A DNA stretch of 11,334 nucleotides. Source: an uncultured Clostridia bacterium (lineage in GTDB: Bacteria > Bacillota > Clostridia > Oscillospirales > Oscillospiraceae). The translations under genes were made by a program, and so were the position numbers. The stretch lies in contig CAMGCA010000032.1 of the NCBI GenBank assembly GCA_946011705.1, positions 1 through 11,334 of the forward strand, given 5' to 3'. This document shows, piece after piece, positions 6,512 through 11,334 of this stretch; position 1 is the first letter of the stretch; every line of letters begins with the position of its first letter. The notes under the pieces are model-generated. The model made no database searches, was not told the DNA's origin, and saw only the letters and a list, made by a program, of their open reading frames with translations.

Positions 6512-6540
6512 TTGACGGCGGATAAAAAATGGGGTATACT
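6512..6540 (+). promoter_or_regulatory. Sigma-A promoter of rlmA
   Basis: TTGACG (6512-6517), a 17-base spacer, then TATACT (6535-6540): five of six matches in both boxes. Transcription should start near 6547, only about two bases before the GGAGG ribosome-binding site at 6549-6553, giving a very short leader of about 15 bases. It may also drive prfA, tsaE and tsaB. Confidence 0.8.
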
Positions 6541-6561
6541 ATAACATTGGAGGATTGTGAT

Positions 6562-7362
6562 ATGAACCTGATCTGCCCGATTTGCGAAAAAACCCTGTGC
6601 CGGCAGGATCGCTCCCTGGTCTGTCCGGAAAACCACAGCTTTGATATCGCCCGGCAGGGCTATGTGAATCTGCTCCCCGTCCAGCGGCGGCACTCCGCCC
6701 ACCCGGGAGATACCCGGGAGCAGGTGCTGTCCCGTCGGGAGTTTTTGGAGGGCGGCTTTTACGCCCCCATCGCCGATGCCCTGATTTCCGCCGCGGAACA
6801 ATATGAAGCCTCCGGCCCCGTTCTGGACGTGGGCTGCGGGGAGGGCTACTACTGTACCCGGCTGGCCAGGGCTATAAATGCCGAGCTGGTAGGATTGGAT
6901 ATTTCCAAGGACGCGGTGCGCTATGCCGCGGGGAAATACAAGGATGCCCGGTGGCTCTGCGCCACAGCGGCTCGGATTCCGGTGGAGGATGGGGCTGCGG
7001 GGCTGCTGACCAGCCTGTTTGCCATTACCCTGCCGGAGGAATTCCACCGGGTTCTGCGGGAAAACGGCCTGTTTTTTCAGGTGTTGGCTGCCCAGGATCA
7101 CCTGCTGGGGCTGAAAAAGATCATCTATGACGAACTGCTCTTCCGGGACAAGGTCACAGCTCCGGAATTGCCGGGCTTTGCCCTTTTGGAATCCATCCCC
7201 ATCCGGTTTTCTTTTACGCTGGAAGGCAAGCAGGTGCAGAATCTGTTCGCCATGACGCCCCATCTGTTCCGGGTGAGCAAGGCGGGCGCTGACCGACTGC
7301 GGGAAACCCAGACCCTGACGGATACCGCCAGCTGCGTGCTGAACGTCTTCCGGCGTACATAA
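6562..7362 (+). CDS. rlmA: 23S rRNA (guanine-N1)-methyltransferase, RlmA family
   Basis: A 266-residue SAM-dependent methyltransferase that modifies a guanine in helix 35 of 23S rRNA (G745 in the RlmA-I type, G748 in RlmA-II). The N-terminal zinc ribbon has C5, C8, C21 and H25, the same ligand pattern as E. coli RrmA. It is followed by FDIARQGYVNLLPVQ and a PGDTREQVLSRREFL segment close to the E. coli protein (269 residues). SAM-binding motif I is VLDVGCGEGYY at 87-97, and LVGLDIS supplies the acidic motif II. ATG at 6562 is chosen over the upstream in-frame ATG at 6529, which lies inside the promoter; GGAGG is eight bases before it. It leads a plus-strand run of translation genes, with prfA 60 bases downstream. 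Which guanine is methylated cannot be assigned here. Confidence 0.92.
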   Translation: MNLICPICEKTLCRQDRSLVCPENHSFDIARQGYVNLLPVQRRHSAHPGDTREQVLSRREFLEGGFYAPIADALISAAEQYEASGPVLDVGCGEGYYCTRLARAINAELVGLDISKDAVRYAAGKYKDARWLCATAARIPVEDGAAGLLTSLFAITLPEEFHRVLRENGLFFQVLAAQDHLLGLKKIIYDELLFRDKVTAPELPGFALLESIPIRFSFTLEGKQVQNLFAMTPHLFRVSKAGADRLRETQTLTDTASCVLNVFRRT

Positions 7363-7422
7363 TATCCCCGAAGAAGCAGCGTTGTATGTCTGGTAAAAAG
7401 TCGAAATAACGGAGAAATGTGA

Positions 7423-8484
7423 ATGCTGAACAAATTACAGGCAATCTGCAATAAATACGAAGAACTCTGCGCCCGCTCTGAGCAGCCGGATTTCTACGCC
7501 GACCCTCAGAAGGCAGCGAAACAGCTGCGGGAAAAGAACGATCTGGAGCCAATCGTTTCCTGCTATCAGGCCTACCGGCAGGCGGAAACCGACATGGCGG
7601 ACGCCCAGGAATTGATGTCCGATCCGGAAATGAAGGAGCTGTGTCAGGAGACCTACGCCCAGGCCAAGGCGGCGAAGGAAGCGCTCTACGAAAAGCTGCA
7701 AATCCTGCTGCTGCCCAAAGACCCCAACGACGAAAAAAGCGTCATTGTGGAGATCCGCGGCGGCGTGGGCGGCGAGGAAAGCGCCCTGTTTGCCCACAGC
7801 CTGTTTCGGATGTACTCCATGTACGCCGCGAAAATGGGCTGGAGCGTGGAACTGCTCAATTATAATGAAACGGAACTGGGGGGTGTGAAGGAGGCGGATT
7901 TCGTCATTAACGGACGGGGGGCCTACTCCCGGATGAAGTATGAGTCCGGGGTTCATCGGGTTCAGCGGGTGCCGGAAACGGAATCCGGCGGACGGGTCCA
8001 CACCTCCACCGCCACCGTGGCGGTGCTTCCGGAGATGGAGGAGGTGGACGTGCAGATTAACCCTGCTGACATTGAAATGCAGGTCTACCGGGCCAGCGGC
8101 GCCGGCGGCCAGCACGTCAACAAGACCAGCTCCGCCGTGCGGCTGATTCACAAGCCCACGGGCATTGTGGTGGCCTGTCAGGAGGAGCGCAGCCAGGTGC
8201 AGAACCGGGAAAAATGTATGCGGATGCTGGCTTCCAAGCGCTACGAAATGGAGCAGGAGAAGAAGGAAAGCGAGGTCACCGGTCTGCGCCGCTCCCAGGT
8301 GGGCACCGGAATGCGCAACGAGCGCATCCGCACCTACAATTTTCCCCAGGGCCGGGTCACCGACCACCGGGTGAATCTGACATTGTATCGCATCGACTCC
8401 GTCATGGACGGGGACTTGGATGAAATCATCAACGCCCTGGCCACCGCCGATCAGGCGGAGAAGTTAAAGAATACGCATTCGTAG
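7423..8484 (+). CDS. prfA: Peptide chain release factor 1
   Basis: A 353-residue class I release factor that recognises UAA and UAG and triggers peptide release on the ribosome. The anticodon-like P-x-T tripeptide is PET at 184-186, in RVPETESGGRVHTSTATVAV; this marks RF1, since RF2 has SPF. The catalytic GGQ is at 228-230, in SGAGGQHVNKT. The start ATG follows GGAGAA by the usual distance, and the length matches the family (about 355-360). The partner methyltransferase gene prmC, which modifies the GGQ glutamine and is often adjacent, is not in this window. It is probably cotranscribed with rlmA, since no terminator is seen in the 60-base gap. Confidence 0.97.
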   Translation: MLNKLQAICNKYEELCARSEQPDFYADPQKAAKQLREKNDLEPIVSCYQAYRQAETDMADAQELMSDPEMKELCQETYAQAKAAKEALYEKLQILLLPKDPNDEKSVIVEIRGGVGGEESALFAHSLFRMYSMYAAKMGWSVELLNYNETELGGVKEADFVINGRGAYSRMKYESGVHRVQRVPETESGGRVHTSTATVAVLPEMEEVDVQINPADIEMQVYRASGAGGQHVNKTSSAVRLIHKPTGIVVACQEERSQVQNREKCMRMLASKRYEMEQEKKESEVTGLRRSQVGTGMRNERIRTYNFPQGRVTDHRVNLTLYRIDSVMDGDLDEIINALATADQAEKLKNTHS

Positions 8485-8510
8485 GGCTTATGTCATGACC
8501 CCGCCCTACG
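8480..8510. repeat. Short intergenic palindrome between prfA and tsaE
   Basis: CGTAGGGC (8480-8487) pairs perfectly with GCCCTACG (8503-8510). The 15-base loop itself contains the palindrome GTCATGAC (8492-8499). The left arm overlaps the prfA stop codon (8482-8484). No T-run follows, so it is not a standard terminator. It may be an mRNA-processing or stability hairpin, or a remnant of a small dispersed repeat. Confidence 0.6.
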
Positions 8511-8528
8511 GAAAATGGAGACAAAACT

Positions 8529-8966
8529 ATGCAATATATAACCAATTCCCCCGCGGAGACGGAAAAACTGGGGGCGGCGCTGGCAAACGTCCTGACGCCG
8601 GGTACCGTCATCGCCTACCGGGGCGATCTGGGGGCGGGGAAAACCGCTTTTACCCGGGGCCTTGCTCGGGGCTTAGGCTGTGACGAGCTGGTGACCAGCC
8701 CCACCTATACCATTGTAAATGAATACTTAGGCGGGCGGCTGCCGCTGTTTCACTTCGATATGTACCGCCTGGCGTCAAGCGATGACCTATGGGACATCGG
8801 CTGGGAGGACTATCTGGAACGGGGCGGGGTCTGCGCCGTGGAGTGGAGCGAGAACGTGGCGGAAGCCATGGAGGACGCGATTACCGTGACCATTGAAAAG
8901 CTGGGGGAGGATACCCGGCGCATCACCATTGAAGGGGGAGAAAAACTTGCTGATTTTAGCCTTTGA
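8529..8966 (+). CDS. tsaE: tRNA t6A biosynthesis ATPase TsaE
   Basis: A 145-residue ATPase of the TsaB-TsaD-TsaE complex that makes N6-threonylcarbamoyladenosine at position 37 of ANN-decoding tRNAs. The Walker A is GDLGAGKT at 32-39. Other family landmarks are SPTYTIVNEY at 57-66, HFDMYRL at 75-81 and VEWSE near 104-108. Length fits the family (about 150). The ATG has GGAG eight bases upstream. The 3' end overlaps tsaB by 20 bases, so translation of the two is probably coupled. B. subtilis has rimI and tsaD next to this pair; neither is here. Confidence 0.95.
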   Translation: MQYITNSPAETEKLGAALANVLTPGTVIAYRGDLGAGKTAFTRGLARGLGCDELVTSPTYTIVNEYLGGRLPLFHFDMYRLASSDDLWDIGWEDYLERGGVCAVEWSENVAEAMEDAITVTIEKLGEDTRRITIEGGEKLADFSL

Positions 8967-9645
8967 GACCAGTGCCAAGGCGGCTTCCGTGGCCCTGCTG
9001 GAGGACGGGAAGCTGCTGGGGGAGAGCTACCAGAACACCGGCCTGACCCACAGCCAGACCCTGATGGTCATGGCGGAAAACCTGCTCTCCCAGTGCGGGA
9101 AAACCGTGGCGGATGTGACCGCCGCCGCCGTGGCGGCAGGGCCCGGTTCCTTCACCGGGGTACGCATCGGCGTGGCTGCCGCCAAGGGCTTTGCCTGGGG
9201 CCGGGAAATTCCCTGCTATGGCGTGTCCACGCTGGAAGCCATGGCCCTGAGCTTGGGCGTGTATCAGGGTTACGTCTGCCCCTGCATGGATGCCCGGAGA
9301 AGCCAGGTTTACAATGCACTGTTTTATGTAAACCAAGGAGTTCCGGAACGGGTATCGGAAGACCGGGCCATCTCTCTGGCAGAACTGGGCACGGAATTAA
9401 AAAGTTTGAAAGAACCCATTTTTCTGGTTGGCGATGGCAGCAATCTGTGTTATAATACATTGCTGGAGAGCGTTCCCAATCTGGTACTGCCCCCGGAGCA
9501 CCGGATGCACCAGCGGGCCAGCGGCGTGGCGCTGGCGGCGCGGAAGCAAGTCGAAGTCGGCGATCCGGGTGACGCCAATGCCCTGACCCCCAACTACCTG
9601 CGTCTGTCCCAGGCGGAGCGGGAGCGGGCGGAACGAATGAAGTGA
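8947..9645 (+). CDS. tsaB: tRNA t6A biosynthesis protein TsaB
   Basis: A 232-residue ASKHA-fold scaffold protein that partners the catalytic subunit TsaD in t6A synthesis. Family features are the opening LLILAFETSAKAASVALL, H35 in the THSQTLM segment, and the signature GPGSFTGVRIGVAAAKG from about residue 65. TTG at 8947 is taken as the start. It gives the family N-terminus directly, is six bases after GGGAG (8936-8940), and yields a length close to B. subtilis TsaB. An in-frame ATG at 8893 would add 18 residues (SWGRIPGASPLKGEKN and so on) with no family resemblance. The gene overlaps the end of tsaE by 20 bases. Its 3' half holds a likely promoter for upp. Confidence 0.94.
   Translation: MLILAFETSAKAASVALLEDGKLLGESYQNTGLTHSQTLMVMAENLLSQCGKTVADVTAAAVAAGPGSFTGVRIGVAAAKGFAWGREIPCYGVSTLEAMALSLGVYQGYVCPCMDARRSQVYNALFYVNQGVPERVSEDRAISLAELGTELKSLKEPIFLVGDGSNLCYNTLLESVPNLVLPPEHRMHQRASGVALAARKQVEVGDPGDANALTPNYLRLSQAERERAERMK
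9428..9456 (+). promoter_or_regulatory. Candidate promoter inside tsaB, reading toward upp
   Basis: TTGGCG (9428-9433), a 17-base spacer, then a perfect TATAAT (9451-9456) preceded by TG one base upstream, an extended -10. It is embedded in tsaB codons (Cys-Tyr-Asn-Thr), where codon ends turn AT-rich against the GC-rich background. It could give upp separate transcription with a leader of about 210 bases. Confidence 0.55.
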
Positions 9646-9672
9646 AATAATGGAATAAAGGAGAAAGATACC

Positions 9673-10302
9673 ATGGCAAATGTTACTGTCCTCGATCATC
9701 CCCTGATTCAGCACAAGCTGGCAATCCTGCGCAGCAAGGATACCCCCGTCAAGGAATTCCGGGAGCTGGTGGGCGAAATTGCCGGCCTGATGTGCTATGA
9801 AGCCACCCGAAACCTGCCCTTGAAGGAAGTGCGGGTAGAGACCCCCATCACCACCGCTACCTGCCATATGCTGGCGGGCAAGAAAATGGCCATCGTCCCC
9901 ATTCTCCGGGCGGGTCTTGGCATGGTGGACAGCATGGTGGGCCTGATCCCCTCCGCTAAGATCGGCCACATCGGCCTGTACCGGGATCCCGAGACCCACA
10001 AGCCTGTGGAATACTACTGCAAGCTGCCCGATGACATCGGCAACCGGCAGGTGTTCGTGGTTGACCCCATGCTGGCCACCGGCGGCAGCGCCATCGCCGC
10101 CATCGATTTCCTGAAGCAGCACGGCTGCAAGCAGATCATCATGATGAACATCATCGGCTGCCCCGAGGGCGTGAAGGCTGTCACCGCAGCGCACCCCGAC
10201 GTGGACGTTTACCTTGCTGCCATGGACGAGAAGCTGAACGCCAACGCCTACATCGTCCCCGGCCTGGGCGACGCCGGCGACCGGATCTTCGGTACCAAGT
10301 AA
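9673..10302 (+). CDS. upp: Uracil phosphoribosyltransferase
   Basis: A 209-residue pyrimidine salvage enzyme making UMP from uracil and PRPP (EC 2.4.2.9). The PRPP-binding loop is [12 protein letters not shown] at 129-140, and the uracil-binding C-terminal segment is [16 protein letters not shown] at 193-208. PILRAGLGM near 76-84 is also family-typical. Length equals the usual 208-210. ATG at 9673 has AGGAG nine bases upstream. It lies 27 bases after tsaB, so readthrough is possible, but the internal tsaB promoter may serve it. Transcription probably ends at repeat copy C, just downstream. Confidence 0.97.
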   Translation: MANVTVLDHPLIQHKLAILRSKDTPVKEFRELVGEIAGLMCYEATRNLPLKEVRVETPITTATCHMLAGKKMAIVPILRAGLGMVDSMVGLIPSAKIGHIGLYRDPETHKPVEYYCKLPDDIGNRQVFVVDPMLATGGSAIAAIDFLKQHGCKQIIMMNIIGCPEGVKAVTAAHPDVDVYLAAMDEKLNANAYIVPGLGDAGDRIFGTK

Positions 10303-10326
10303 AATAGCGCAATTGGCATAAAAAAG

Positions 10327-10443
10327 CTGTCATTGCGAACCAGTGACTGCGTCACTGGTGTGGAAATCCGTATCCCTATAACAGTCAGGTGACAGGGGAG
10401 AACGGATTCCCACGCCAGTGTGCGCACTGGCTCGGAATGACAG
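10327..10443. repeat. Palindromic MITE-like repeat, copy C, probable bidirectional terminator
   Basis: An element of about 117 bases with ends CTGTCATTGCGA and CTCGGAATGACAG. It carries two mini-hairpin arms: CCAGTGAC/GTCACTGG on the left, and CCAGTG/CACTGG around TGCG on the right. Inner ATCCGT and ACGGAT pair across the centre. Unlike copies A and B, both arms are of the CCAGTG type. Six T residues (10450-10455) follow on the plus strand, and six A residues precede it (10320-10325), giving TTTTTT when read on the minus strand. It lies between convergent upp and the HIT gene, so a long hairpin plus U-tract is available to both transcripts. Termination is inferred; the repeat itself is plain in the sequence. 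Confidence 0.85.
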
Positions 10444-10472
10444 TTTCTCTTTTTTAGGCGTTCTTTTCAGAT

Positions 10473-10814
10473 TCAGGCCATTTCCAGATTCAGCGTCTTG
10501 CCGCCGAGAACGTGGAAATGCAGGTGCTGTACCGTCTGGCCGGCATCGGCACCGCAGTTACTCACCACCCGGTAGCCGCCTGTCAGGCCCTCGGCCTGGG
10601 CGATTTTCGGAATGACCTCAAAGCTGTGGGCCACCACCGCACTGTTTTCGGCGCTGACACCGTTAGAGTCGGCGATGTGGACCTTGGGCACCACCAGAAC
10701 GTGGGTAGGCGCCTGGGGATTGATGTCCCGGAAGGCGAAGACGGTCTCGTCCTCGTAGACTTTGGTGGAGGGGATTTCCCCCGTGATGATTTTACAGAAC
10801 AGACAATCAGACAT
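10473..10814 (-). CDS. HIT-family nucleotide-binding hydrolase (HINT-like)
   Basis: A 113-residue histidine-triad protein. The triad HLHFHV is at 97-102, the catalytic residue normally being the middle His (H99), and QTVQHLHFHVLGGK is typical of the HINT/PKCI branch. The N-terminus MSDCLFCKIITGEIPS holds the C4-x2-C7 pair that binds zinc in many bacterial members. Such proteins hydrolyse purine nucleoside phosphoramidates or related AMP conjugates; the physiological substrate is rarely known. The ATG has AGGAGG nine bases upstream. The start is 17 bases after the stop of the upstream membrane protein gene, so the two probably form an operon. Confidence 0.95.
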   Translation of the reverse strand: MSDCLFCKIITGEIPSTKVYEDETVFAFRDINPQAPTHVLVVPKVHIADSNGVSAENSAVVAHSFEVIPKIAQAEGLTGGYRVVSNCGADAGQTVQHLHFHVLGGKTLNLEMA

Positions 10815-10831
10815 TTTTCCTTACCTCCTGA

Positions 10832-11302
10832 TTAAAGTCCAAACACATGAACGCCGGTCAGACTGACGATGCCCATGATGATTCCGGCGAGAACCACCCC
10901 ACAGGATACGGCCAGAGACGTGGTCTTGATGCCCATATCCAGAAAGCTGGCGGCCAGGGTTCCTGTCCAGGCCCCGGTGCCCGGCAAGGGAATGCCCACA
11001 AACAGCATCAGCGCCAGAAAGGAGCCGGTGCGTCCGGCACGCTGGGTCAGCTTATGCCCGCCGGACTCGCCCTTGCGCAGGCACCAGCTGAAAAAGCCGC
11101 CGATATATTTCTTGTCCTTGCCCCATTCCAGCACCTTTCTGGCAAAGAAATAGATGATGGGCACGGGAAGAAGATTGCCGATGACGCAGATCACCAGCGA
11201 CGGCCAATAGTCAAGCCCCATGGACACGGCCATGGGCACCGCCAGCCGCAGCTCCACCCGCGGAACCATAGAGATAAAGAAACAGGAAAGGTACATCAGC
11301 AC
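10832..11302 (-). CDS. Small multi-pass membrane protein, putative small multidrug export family (COG2426-like)
   Basis: A 156-residue integral membrane protein with about four to five hydrophobic stretches (roughly 3-14, 20-55, 93-118, 128-152). Family-like motifs are VPRVELRLAVPMA at 13-25, IGNLLPVPIIYF at 41-52 and GIPLPGTGAWTGTLAASF at 103-120, whose paired prolines and glycines suggest re-entrant or half-membrane helices. The family is named a putative small multidrug exporter, but transport has little direct proof, so function stays open. GTG at 11300-11302 is the chosen start, with AGGAG nine bases upstream; the alternative ATG at 11294-11296 is 15 bases from that site. A stop codon lies just upstream in frame (11315-11317), so the gene is complete. 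Confidence 0.85.
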   Translation of the reverse strand: MLMYLSCFFISMVPRVELRLAVPMAVSMGLDYWPSLVICVIGNLLPVPIIYFFARKVLEWGKDKKYIGGFFSWCLRKGESGGHKLTQRAGRTGSFLALMLFVGIPLPGTGAWTGTLAASFLDMGIKTTSLAVSCGVVLAGIIMGIVSLTGVHVFGL

Positions 11303-11334
11303 CCAATCAAACTCCTACCCCCAATTTACACAAT

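Noticed and set aside
6343..7263. 306-codon minus-strand open frame opposite rlmA
   Set aside because: rlmA has the zinc ribbon, SAM motif, promoter and ribosome-binding site; the opposite frame has no recognisable domain and ends in repeat B.
8893..8946. In-frame ATG giving tsaB an 18-residue extension
   Set aside because: The extension lies wholly within tsaE, has no family resemblance, and the TTG at 8947 has a better placed ribosome-binding site and gives the canonical N-terminus.
1..11334. CRISPR array, tRNA, rRNA, phage or defence genes
   Set aside because: No regularly spaced direct repeats, tRNA cloverleaf or rRNA motifs, and no integrase, nuclease-helicase or toxin-antitoxin genes were seen on either strand.

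Overview
This window looks like a chromosomal segment from an anaerobic, GC-rich Clostridia bacterium. A gut-type member of the Oscillospirales is my best guess. The guess rests on a corrinoid-pathway CO dehydrogenase/acetyl-CoA synthase (CODH/ACS) gene set, Firmicutes-like housekeeping genes with strong AGGAGG ribosome-binding sites, sigma-A promoters, and a palindromic repeat family I associate with such genomes. The taxonomic call is inference; the gene calls are mostly firm.

Layout. (1) Positions 1-259 (+) hold the 3' end of a tatD-family nuclease gene, closed by a strong hairpin at 265-294 that faces both ways. (2) Positions 392-5366 (-) hold a compact CODH/ACS operon, transcribed right to left: cooS/acsA (CO dehydrogenase), cooC/acsF (nickel-insertion ATPase) and acsB (acetyl-CoA synthase). 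It has a clear sigma-A promoter at 5441-5469 and a perfect palindrome upstream of that. A palindromic repeat (copy A) sits between cooS and cooC. No corrinoid iron-sulfur protein or methyltransferase genes (acsC, acsD, acsE) are present, because the operon ends against tatD. (3) Positions 5637-6314 (-) hold a secreted polysaccharide deacetylase. Repeat copy B lies directly upstream, between it and the divergent rlmA. (4) Positions 6562-10302 (+) hold translation and nucleotide genes: rlmA (23S rRNA methyltransferase), prfA (release factor 1), tsaE and tsaB (t6A tRNA modification, overlapping by 20 bases) and upp (uracil salvage). (5) Positions 10327-10443 hold repeat copy C between convergent genes, with T-runs on both outer sides, so it is probably a bidirectional terminator. 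(6) Positions 10473-11302 (-) hold a HIT-family nucleotide-binding protein preceded by a small membrane protein of the putative small multidrug export family.

How the genes work together. CooS reduces CO2 to CO at its Ni-Fe-S C-cluster, CooC supplies nickel under ATP hydrolysis, and AcsB joins CO, a methyl group and CoA into acetyl-CoA at its A-cluster. All expected metal ligands are present in both enzymes, so the complex should be catalytically competent. The methyl branch and the methyl donor protein must be encoded elsewhere if the pathway is complete. I found no phage, CRISPR, defence or clearly novel protein system. The most unusual material is non-coding: the modular palindromic repeat family, the copy inside the CODH/ACS operon, and the control region of that operon. 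No gene-free stretch exceeds 300 bases.
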